This document shows, piece after piece, positions 1 through 5,296 of a DNA stretch of 5,296 bases. The notes under the pieces are model-generated. The model was given only the letters and a program-made list of their open reading frames with translations, ran no database searches and had not been told where the DNA came from. The stretch spans positions 1 to 5,296 of the forward strand of contig JAQSDS010000138.1 in NCBI GenBank assembly GCA_029946045.1, in the 5' to 3' direction. The stretch is from Rhodoferax sp. Lineage in GTDB: Bacteria; Pseudomonadota; Gammaproteobacteria; Burkholderiales; Burkholderiaceae_C. How positions within the stretch are numbered: the stretch's first letter is position 1; the number at the start of each line of letters is the position of its first letter. Position numbers and translations under genes: made by a program.

Positions 1-1426
1 GGGCAAGGACGGCATTGACGGCGAGTTGTACATTTTGCAGGCGCGGCCTGAAACGGTCAAAAGCCAGGCTGCAGGCAAGGTCGAACACCGCTACAAACTC
101 AAAGGCAAAGGCCCTGTGCTGGTCGAAGGACGCGCCATTGGTCAAAAAATTGGCACTGGCCCGGTGAGGGTGGTGCACAACCTCAGCGAGATGGATCGGG
201 TACAACCCGGGGACGTTCTGGTCACCGACATGACCGACCCCAACTGGGAACCGGTGATGAAGCGTGCTTCAGCCATTGTCACCAACCGTGGCGGGCGGAC
301 CTGTCACGCAGCCATCATTGCGCGTGAGTTGGGTATTCCAGCCGTGGTGGGTTGTGGTCACGCCGACCAGGTGCTCAAGGACGGCATGCTAGTCACGGTC
401 AGTTGTGCTGAAGGGGACACTGGTTTCATTTATGACGGCTTGCTGGAAACCGAAGTAACCGAAGTGCAGCGGGGTCAGATGCCCGAGATTGATGTCAAGA
501 TCATGATGAACGTGGGCAATCCCCAACTGGCCTTTGATTTCTGCCAGTTGCCCAATGCCGGCGTGGGTCTGGCGCGTCTGGAGTTCATCATCAACAACAA
601 CATTGGTGTGCACCCCAAGGCAATTTTGGACTACCCCAACATTGATTCGGACTTGAAAAAAGCGGTGGAGTCGGTGGCACGGGGCCATGCTTCTCCACGC
701 GCTTTTTATGTTGACCGGGTGGCAGAAGGGGTGGCTACCATTGCGGCCGCGTTTTGGCCCAAACCGGTCATTGTTCGACTGTCGGACTTCAAGAGCAACG
801 AGTACCGCAAGCTCATTGGTGGCAGCCGTTACGAACCAGAAGAAGAAAATCCGATGCTGGGTTTCCGCGGTGCCGCACGCTACATCAGTGAGGAGTTTGG
901 TGAGGCTTTCGCCATGGAGTGCGAAGCCCTCAAGCGCGTGCGCAACGACATGGGTTTAACCAATGTGCAGGTGATGGTGCCATTTGTGCGCACACTCGGT
1001 CAGGCTAAGAAAGTGACCGAGTTGCTGGCTCAGAAAGGGCTCAGGAGCGGGGTCGATGGCCTGAAGCTGATCATGATGTGCGAAATCCCGAGCAATGCCA
1101 TTTTGGCCAAGGACTTTCTGCAGTATTTTGACGGTTTCTCGATTGGTTCCAATGATTTGACGCAATTGACGTTGGGCCTGGATCGCGACTCCGGACTGGA
1201 AGTGCTGGCCAAGGATTTCGACGAGCGTGACCCTGCGGTCACGACCCTGATCCGTCAGGCCATCGAAGCCTGTCTGGCAGAAGGCAAGTACATTGGTATT
1301 TGTGGACAGGGTCCCAGCGATCATCCTGACTTTGCCCGTTGGCTGATGGCGCAAGGTATCTCTTCGATCTCGTTGAACCCCGATACCGTGGTTGCAACTT
1401 GGCAGAACCTTGCCCTTGAAAAATAA
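1..1426 (+). CDS. ppsA: Phosphoenolpyruvate synthase, C-terminal part (5' end outside window)
   Basis: PEP synthase converts pyruvate + ATP + water to PEP + AMP + phosphate in the cytoplasm, the entry step of gluconeogenesis from three-carbon acids. The frame is open from the left edge (first whole codon at 2), giving about 474 codons before TAA; the family is about 790 residues, so the N-terminal ATP-grasp domain is mostly missing. Numbering from position 2, the swivelling phosphohistidine domain (about 40-135) carries GGRTCHAAI, with the phosphorylated His at residue 102 (bases 305-307). The Thr two residues earlier is the site modified by PpsR-type regulators in E. coli. The PEP/pyruvate-binding TIM barrel follows (about 160-474), with [34 protein letters not shown] (Glu361, metal ligand), SIGSNDLTQ (Asn384/Asp385) and the catalytic Cys434 in GICGQGPSD. 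There are 372 residues after the His, close to the E. coli enzyme. No motif is broken. Identification is very secure. Confidence 0.97.
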   Translation, partial: GKDGIDGELYILQARPETVKSQAAGKVEHRYKLKGKGPVLVEGRAIGQKIGTGPVRVVHNLSEMDRVQPGDVLVTDMTDPNWEPVMKRASAIVTNRGGRTCHAAIIARELGIPAVVGCGHADQVLKDGMLVTVSCAEGDTGFIYDGLLETEVTEVQRGQMPEIDVKIMMNVGNPQLAFDFCQLPNAGVGLARLEFIINNNIGVHPKAILDYPNIDSDLKKAVESVARGHASPRAFYVDRVAEGVATIAAAFWPKPVIVRLSDFKSNEYRKLIGGSRYEPEEENPMLGFRGAARYISEEFGEAFAMECEALKRVRNDMGLTNVQVMVPFVRTLGQAKKVTELLAQKGLRSGVDGLKLIMMCEIPSNAILAKDFLQYFDGFSIGSNDLTQLTLGLDRDSGLEVLAKDFDERDPAVTTLIRQAIEACLAEGKYIGICGQGPSDHPDFARWLMAQGISSISLNPDTVVATWQNLALEK

Positions 1427-1468
1427 GTCGCTTCTGTTGCGATCGCCTGAGGATGCTGGCGTCTACTG

Positions 1469-3778
1469 ATGGTTGATGCTGCCGTGCCCCCGGCCAACAG
1501 CCCGCCTGTCGCAAAGCTGATGGCTTTGCACGGCTGGTTGTTGCTGGTCTGGTTTGCAGCGTCCTTTGGCCTTGTTTTTTTTGCGCACGACCTGACCCGG
1601 GTTGTGGCTGGATGGCCAGTTTCCTACTGGTTTGCAGCGCAGGGCAGCGTCATCATATTTATCGGCGTCGTGGCTGTTTTTGCCTGGGTCGCCAACCGAC
1701 AGGAAGGCTTGGCTGTCGCAATAACGCCTGACATTCAGCGCTACAACCGCCGCATCCATCGCCGATTTGCCACTTTCGTGGTTTTGCTCATCATGTTCAT
1801 TTTGGCCCTGGCCTTGGCAGAGCAGGGTGGTCTACGGAAAATCTGGGTTGGTGCCATATTTCTTTTTGCCACCGTTTTTTTGTACGCATTGATCGGTATT
1901 TACGGGCGCACTTCCAACGCCTCGGAGTATTACGTGGCCGGCCGACGCATTCCCGCCATCTACAACGGCATGGCTGTGGCTGCCGACTGGATGAGTGCGG
2001 CTTCTTTCATCAGCATGGCAGGTGGGCTCTACCTGCAGGGATTTTCGGGTTCGGGCACGAATCCGGGTGGTCTGGTGTACGTGCTGGGCTGGACCGGTGG
2101 CTTTTGCCTGGTGGCGCTATTCGTTGCACCTTACCTCAGGCAGATGAATCTGTACACGCTGCCAGAGTATTTTGCCCATCGCTTTGGCGGACGCTGGCCG
2201 CGTATCATTGCGGCCTGGTCGGCGGTGTTGTGTTCTTTTATTTATGTGGTCGCACAAATTTATGGCGTCGGTCTGATTACCTCGCGCCTGACTGGGGTTC
2301 AATTCGAGATTGGCATCCTGCTGGGATTGGGGGGGGTGCTGGTGTGCTCATTTTTAGGGGGCATGCGAGCGGTCACCTGGACGCAAGTCACGCAGTACGT
2401 GGTGGTCATTCTGGCGTTTTTGATTCCTGTTTCCTGGCTTGCTTATAAACAGTTGGGCAATCCGGTGGCAGCTGTGGTCTATGGTCAACAATTGCCAAAG
2501 ATCGCAGAGCTCGAGCATCATTTGATGAACTCGCCCGAAGAGCAGCAGGTCATTCACGAATACTTGCGCCGTGCGCGCGACTATGAACGCAAACTTGCCG
2601 AATTACCCGAATCTCTGGAGCATGAAAAAATAACGCAAAAGGAAATCATACAAAGTTTGATGTCCGCGAACGCTGACGAGTCTGTCATTGTGGCGGCCCG
2701 GCGCGAATTGGCCGCCTTGCCGCGCGATGAGGCCACCGCCCGTGAACGCTGGACTCAGGCCAAGCGGGAAAATCTGGTCCGTGCCCAACCTTTGGCTGGT
2801 ATGCCTGTACATACCCAGCCTTTCGCCGGTAACCCAGATGGCACATCTGAAGAGCGAGCGACGTTCGATGTGTCCAGGCGCAATTTTCTCGCCCTGATGT
2901 TTTGTCTCATGATTGGCACGGCCGGCTTGCCCCATTTATTGACGCGCTTTTACACGACGCGCACCGTGGCTGAGGCCCGAAATTCTGTCACCTGGTCCCT
3001 TTTTTTTATTGCGCTGTTGTACCTCTCGGCGCCTGCTTTGGCTGTGCTTGTGAAGTATGAGGTCATGAGCCAACTGGTGGGCATGCGCTTTGATGCCTTG
3101 CCGGTCTGGATTGCACAATGGGCCAAGTTGGATCCCGCCCTGATTTCGGTGAGTGATATCAATGGCGACAGCATCCTTCAGTTTGCCGAACTGCAACTGG
3201 GTCCGGATATTGTTATGTTGGCGACGCCAGAATTGGGTGGCCTACCTTATGTGGTGTCAGGTTTGGTGGCGGCTGGCGGCCTGGCTGCGGCCTTGTCCAC
3301 GGCCGATGGCTTGTTACTCACCATCGGTAATGCGCTGGCCCATGACTTGTTCTATTGGCAAAACACCGACCGTGCCGGTGCGGTGCGGCGCGTGATGATG
3401 TCCAAGTTTGCGCTTTTGCTGGTGGCCTTGGTCGCAGCGTATGTGGCGGCTCAGCGCCCGGCAGATATTCTGTTTCTGGTTTCAGCTTCTTTTTCCCTGG
3501 CTGGTTCAGCCTTTGTTCCCGTCATGATCCTGGGTATTTTTTGGCGCGGTGTGACCAGGTTCGCGGCCGTCGCTGGCATGTTGACCGGCTTGTTGACAAC
3601 GCTTTATTACATGGTGATCAATCTGGCGGTGGTCAGAACGCTGCTGTCCTTGCAAGGCTCAGGCCTCTGGTTTGAAATCGATCCGGTCGCCGCTGGCGTC
3701 TTTGGTGTGGCTGCTGGCCTGTTAGTGACTGTACTCATGAGCTGGCTGACCCGGGGCTTTGCTGCATCTACAAACTGA
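1469..3778 (+). CDS. VC_2705-type sodium:solute symporter with fused small-subunit (DUF4212-like) N-terminus
   Basis: Predicted inner-membrane Na+-coupled carrier of the SSS superfamily (TC 2.A.21), 769 residues. Residues 18-76 look like DUF4212: two membrane helices (about 18-39 and 57-76) around a GWPVSYWFAAQGS segment. A basic stretch (90-99, RYNRRIHRRF) suggests a cytoplasmic linker. The large subunit follows: an extra helix (101-117), then the SSS core from about 124, with YYVAGRRIPA, AADWMSAASFI, LPEYFAHRFGGRWPR, SFLGGMRAVTW, GTAGLPHLLTRFYTT and GLAAALSTADGLLL. Ser610-Thr611 match the Na2-site Ser/Thr of PutP. Residues about 339-465 form a long charged loop, and 563-574 resemble an EF-hand loop; both are predicted periplasmic by alignment to PutP topology. 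ATG 1469 is the first start after the in-frame TGA at 1448-1450. Its GAGG lies rather far upstream, so ATG 1520 (Met18) is possible. It lies 42 bp after ppsA, probably cotranscribed. The substrate is unknown; a short carboxylate (acetate, lactate, pyruvate) is inferred from neighbours and relatives. Confidence 0.92.
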   Translation: MVDAAVPPANSPPVAKLMALHGWLLLVWFAASFGLVFFAHDLTRVVAGWPVSYWFAAQGSVIIFIGVVAVFAWVANRQEGLAVAITPDIQRYNRRIHRRFATFVVLLIMFILALALAEQGGLRKIWVGAIFLFATVFLYALIGIYGRTSNASEYYVAGRRIPAIYNGMAVAADWMSAASFISMAGGLYLQGFSGSGTNPGGLVYVLGWTGGFCLVALFVAPYLRQMNLYTLPEYFAHRFGGRWPRIIAAWSAVLCSFIYVVAQIYGVGLITSRLTGVQFEIGILLGLGGVLVCSFLGGMRAVTWTQVTQYVVVILAFLIPVSWLAYKQLGNPVAAVVYGQQLPKIAELEHHLMNSPEEQQVIHEYLRRARDYERKLAELPESLEHEKITQKEIIQSLMSANADESVIVAARRELAALPRDEATARERWTQAKRENLVRAQPLAGMPVHTQPFAGNPDGTSEERATFDVSRRNFLALMFCLMIGTAGLPHLLTRFYTTRTVAEARNSVTWSLFFIALLYLSAPALAVLVKYEVMSQLVGMRFDALPVWIAQWAKLDPALISVSDINGDSILQFAELQLGPDIVMLATPELGGLPYVVSGLVAAGGLAAALSTADGLLLTIGNALAHDLFYWQNTDRAGAVRRVMMSKFALLLVALVAAYVAAQRPADILFLVSASFSLAGSAFVPVMILGIFWRGVTRFAAVAGMLTGLLTTLYYMVINLAVVRTLLSLQGSGLWFEIDPVAAGVFGVAAGLLVTVLMSWLTRGFAASTN

Positions 3779-3806
3779 CCGGGCGCTATGGATTAGCCGC
3801 TATAAT
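3775..3806 (+). promoter_or_regulatory. Probable sigma-70 promoter of the rpsF-priB-rpsR-rplI operon
   Basis: A perfect TATAAT lies at 3801-3806 inside GCTATAATCGC, a setting common for housekeeping promoters in Burkholderiales. The -35 is weak: CTGACC (3775-3780) matches TTGACA at four of six positions but leaves a 20-bp spacer, and the hexamer at the ideal 17-bp spacing (ACCGGG) does not match. There is no TGn extension. The -35 region overlaps the symporter stop codon (3776-3778). Transcription would start near 3812-3814, giving a leader of about 75 nt. The -10 is clear; the rest is inference. Confidence 0.65.
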
Positions 3807-3811
3807 CGCCA

Positions 3812-3887
3812 GTTACCTTACCGCACCTCAATTAGACGCTGAGGGCGGTTTTTTGCCTCGCAAGAGGTTTATCCAGAAGGAGTTTCA
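3812..3887 (+). promoter_or_regulatory. Structured 5' leader of rpsF; candidate S6:S18 autoregulatory element
   Basis: In many bacteria the S6:S18 complex binds the 5' UTR of its own operon at a CCG presented in a bulge next to a hairpin, imitating its 16S rRNA site. This leader carries a CCG (3821-3823) directly beside the CCTCA/TGAGG hairpin. A second small hairpin follows, CCTC (3856-3859) / GAGG (3864-3867), closed by a GCAA tetraloop of the GNRA class. A strong Shine-Dalgarno AGAAGGAG (3875-3882) sits 5 nt before the rpsF ATG. In the simplest fold the CCG is paired with CGG (3846-3848) rather than bulged, so assignment to the S6:S18 motif is tentative; the presence of structure is not. 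Confidence 0.45.
3820..3854 (+). terminator. Intrinsic terminator-like hairpin in the rpsF leader (possible attenuator)
   Basis: ACCGC (3820-3824) and CCTCA (3826-3830) pair with TGAGG (3840-3844) and GCGGT (3845-3849). This makes a 10-bp stem with a single bulged A at 3825 and a 9-nt loop, followed by six T (3849-3854). It has the form of a Rho-independent terminator. It could end transcription coming from ppsA-symporter, but it lies downstream of the TATAAT at 3801. RNA started there must also pass it, so it may act as an attenuator or as a protein-binding leader element. Confidence 0.7.
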
Positions 3888-4253
3888 ATGCGTCATTATG
3901 AAATTATCCTCATGATCCATCCGGATCAGAGCGAACAAGTTCCAGCCATGCTGGAGCGTTACAAAGGCATGATTGTTGCCGGCGGTGGCAAAGTGCACCG
4001 TGTCGAGGACTGGGGTCGTCGTCAGTTGGTCTATCTGATCAACAAATTGGCCAAAGCCCACTACCTGTGCGTCAATATTGAAGCAGACCAAGCGGTGATG
4101 GCCGAACTTGAGCACGCTTTCAAGTTCAATGATGCCGTGTTGCGACATTTGACCGTGCTGAAGAAAAAAGCCGAAACCGGCCCATCTTCCATGATGAAAA
4201 CCGTTGAGCGTGAAGACGCTCGCAAAACGCAACAAGCCGAATACCAGGCTTAA
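3888..4253 (+). CDS. rpsF: 30S ribosomal protein S6 (bS6)
   Basis: S6 binds 16S rRNA of the central domain as a heterodimer with S18 on the 30S platform. The 121-residue product starts [18 protein letters not shown], the typical first strand and helix of the S6 ferredoxin-like fold. It continues with [22 protein letters not shown] (residues 32-53) and contains the family signature [13 protein letters not shown] (78-90). The Lys/Arg-rich tail is of ordinary length and lacks a poly-glutamate extension. The start is fixed by AGAAGGAG at 3875-3882 with a 5-nt spacer. It is the first gene of the rpsF-priB-rpsR-rplI operon and is preceded by its own promoter and structured leader. The S18 partner lies two genes downstream, so the pair that acts as autoregulator elsewhere is made from one mRNA. 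Identification is secure. Confidence 0.98.
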   Translation: MRHYEIILMIHPDQSEQVPAMLERYKGMIVAGGGKVHRVEDWGRRQLVYLINKLAKAHYLCVNIEADQAVMAELEHAFKFNDAVLRHLTVLKKKAETGPSSMMKTVEREDARKTQQAEYQA

Positions 4254-4262
4254 ATTTCCTGA

Positions 4263-4577
4263 GTGACAACACCGAGTGCCAATGTTGCCGTTAATCAATT
4301 TGTGGTGACGGCGCAAATTGTCGAATCCAGCACCATGCGTTATACGCCTTCTGGTGTGCCGGCTTTAAATTGTTTGTTGGAGCATGCCTCTGAAACGGTT
4401 GAAGCCAGTCAGGTAAGACAAGTCAAGGCGCTGTTGAAATCCGTGTCATTTGGATCCGTCGCTGAGCGATTGGCCCAACAGGAAATTGGAAGCAGTTGGC
4501 TCTTCACGGGCTTTTTGGCTTCCCCTCGTGGCACAAAGCAACTGGTGTTTCATGTTCAAGAATTTGCTCAAAGTTAA
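4263..4577 (+). CDS. priB: Primosomal replication protein PriB (primosomal protein N)
   Basis: PriB is a small single-stranded-DNA-binding OB-fold protein that joins PriA at stalled forks and helps load DnaB during replication restart. The 104-residue product has the expected pattern: NQFVVTAQIVESSTMRYTPSG (residues 11-31), then the LEH strand end (39-41), VSFGSVAERLAQQEIGS, the strand FTGFLASPRG (81-90) and the closing strand QLVFHVQEF. This fits betaproteobacterial PriB well, and the position between rpsF and rpsR is the conserved one. The start is a GTG preceded directly by an in-frame TGA (4260-4262), so nothing further upstream is possible. No good Shine-Dalgarno is visible. The gene begins 9 nt after the rpsF stop, which suggests coupling to rpsF translation and lower output than its ribosomal neighbours. 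A start at the later GTG 4302 would delete the first OB strand and is unlikely. Confidence 0.93.
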   Translation: MTTPSANVAVNQFVVTAQIVESSTMRYTPSGVPALNCLLEHASETVEASQVRQVKALLKSVSFGSVAERLAQQEIGSSWLFTGFLASPRGTKQLVFHVQEFAQS

Positions 4578-4605
4578 AGTTTTTTAAAAATTTAAGGAGT
4601 CCATC

Positions 4606-4890
4606 ATGGCCGGACCAAAACGTTTCAATAACAAAGACAAGCGCCCTAAGCGCCCCGCACAAAATCTGCTGTTCAAGCGCAAGCGCTTCTGCCGCTTCAC
4701 GGTGACGGGTGTTGAAGAGATTGACTACAAAGACATCGACACCTTGCGTGATTTCATTGCAGAGAATGGCAAGATCATTCCGGCTCGTTTGACCGGTACG
4801 CGCGCCATTTTCCAGCGCCAGCTCAACACGGCTATCAAGCGCGCACGCTTTTTGGCGATGCTGCCTTACAGCGACCAGCACAAGATCTAA
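4606..4890 (+). CDS. rpsR: 30S ribosomal protein S18 (bS18)
   Basis: S18 binds with S6 to the central domain of 16S rRNA. The 94-residue product has a basic N-terminal extension (about residues 1-22, rich in Lys, Arg and Pro) before the core [19 protein letters not shown] (23-41). Then come [25 protein letters not shown] (43-67) and the RNA-binding helix [18 protein letters not shown] (71-88). The extension makes it about 20 residues longer than E. coli S18, as is usual in betaproteobacteria. Only one Cys (29) is present, so this is the zinc-free form. The start is set by AAGGAG (4594-4599) six nt before ATG. A 28-nt, very AT-rich gap separates it from priB. Identification is secure. Confidence 0.98.
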   Translation: MAGPKRFNNKDKRPKRPAQNLLFKRKRFCRFTVTGVEEIDYKDIDTLRDFIAENGKIIPARLTGTRAIFQRQLNTAIKRARFLAMLPYSDQHKI

Positions 4891-4900
4891 GGACCACCAC

Positions 4901-5296
4901 ATGCAAATCATTCTGCTCGACAAGGTTGTGAACCTTGGTAACCTGGGTGAAGTCGTTCGTGTCAAGGACGGTTATGCCCGTAATTTTCTGATCCCTTCCG
5001 GCCGTGCACGTCGCGCCACAGCATCTGCCAAACAGGAGTTTGAAGCACGTCGTGCCGAACTCGAAAAAGCTGCTGCTGCCAAATTGGCCGATTGCCAGGC
5101 TATTGGTGAAAAGTTGGCAGGTACCACTTGCAAACTGACGCAAAAAGCGGGTGTTGATGGCCGTTTGTTCGGTTCTGTGACCAATGCAGACATTGCCGAA
5201 GAGCTGACCAAGTCCGGCTTTGCTGTGACCAAGTCGCAGGTTCGTATGCCCAATGGCCCGATCAAGACGGTCTGTGACAGCACGGTCAGTGTCGCA
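4901..5296 (+). CDS. rplI: 50S ribosomal protein L9 (bL9), 3' end outside window
   Basis: L9 binds 23S rRNA domain V near the base of the L1 stalk; its elongated two-domain form influences reading-frame fidelity and ribosome spacing. The frame is open for 132 codons to the right edge; the family is about 150 residues, so roughly 15-20 are missing. The N-terminal domain is unmistakable: [21 protein letters not shown] (1-21), [19 protein letters not shown] (22-40). A long Ala/Glu/Lys connecting helix follows (about 41-74), then the C-terminal domain with [19 protein letters not shown] (84-102). The start has AAGGA (4889-4893), which overlaps the rpsR stop codon, seven nt before ATG. The 10-nt gap from rpsR supports cotranscription. 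Cys125 (TVCDS) sits where Gly is common, a possible single-base change; nothing else is unusual. Confidence 0.97.
   Translation, partial: MQIILLDKVVNLGNLGEVVRVKDGYARNFLIPSGRARRATASAKQEFEARRAELEKAAAAKLADCQAIGEKLAGTTCKLTQKAGVDGRLFGSVTNADIAEELTKSGFAVTKSQVRMPNGPIKTVCDSTVSVA

Noticed and set aside
956..1354. Long open frame on the minus strand inside ppsA
   Set aside because: It is antisense to the conserved catalytic barrel of ppsA, has no recognisable motif, and is explained by codon bias of the real gene.
1439..1446. GCGATCGC palindrome between ppsA and the symporter
   Set aside because: It is a single 8-bp palindrome with no T-run and no repeats nearby, so it is not a terminator or a supported regulator site; chance is sufficient.
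1416..1468. Possible promoter for the symporter beginning with TTGAAA at 1416-1421
   Set aside because: No -10-like hexamer occurs at 16-18 bp downstream (the region reads GCGATC), so a separate promoter is not supported.
2603..2935. Minus-strand open frame opposite the charged loop of the symporter
   Set aside because: There is no ribosome site or family resemblance, and the + strand frame has a clear continuous protein through the region.
3355..3675. Second + strand open frame overlapping the end of the symporter
   Set aside because: It is a +1/+2 frame shadow of conserved transporter helices; the symporter frame itself is uninterrupted, so no frameshift needs explaining.
4504..4965. Minus-strand open frame across priB, rpsR and the start of rplI
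   Set aside because: It is antisense to three securely identified genes and has no motif of its own.
1..5296. An undescribed defence, mobile or biosynthetic system
   Set aside because: All coding space is taken by six recognisable housekeeping or transport genes in one direction; I see no repeats, integrase, transposase, CRISPR spacers or compositional break.

Overview
The window looks like chromosomal DNA of a betaproteobacterium, most likely Burkholderiales and perhaps Comamonadaceae. The evidence is the gene order rpsF-priB-rpsR-rplI, a betaproteobacterial-type PriB and S18 (S18 has a basic N-terminal extension), a GCTATAATCGC-type promoter core, and moderately GC-rich codon use. The genus is inferred from remembered family sequences and cannot be fixed without a search.

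Layout: all six genes are on the + strand. Positions 1-1426 hold the C-terminal 60% of phosphoenolpyruvate synthase (ppsA), cut by the left edge. After 42 bp comes a 769-residue sodium:solute symporter of the VC_2705 type (1469-3778). Its N-terminus carries what looks like the normally separate small subunit (DUF4212) fused to the large subunit. A 109-bp intergenic region (3779-3887) holds a perfect TATAAT box, a terminator-like hairpin with a T-tract downstream of that box, a small GNRA-capped hairpin and a strong Shine-Dalgarno site. Then follow rpsF (S6), priB, rpsR (S18) and rplI (L9), the last cut by the right edge.

There are two functional blocks. The ppsA-symporter block fits growth on organic acids: the carrier would bring in a carboxylate such as acetate, lactate or pyruvate (substrate inferred), and PEP synthase would feed pyruvate into gluconeogenesis. 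The second block is a classic ribosomal protein operon with a replication-restart gene inside it. It is probably transcribed from its own promoter and controlled in its leader, where S6:S18 autoregulation is known in other bacteria.

No new defence, mobile or secondary-metabolite system is visible, and there is no tRNA, rRNA, CRISPR or insertion sequence. The points most worth a second look are the symporter architecture (small/large fusion, a long charged loop and an EF-hand-like loop, both predicted periplasmic) and the structured rpsF leader.
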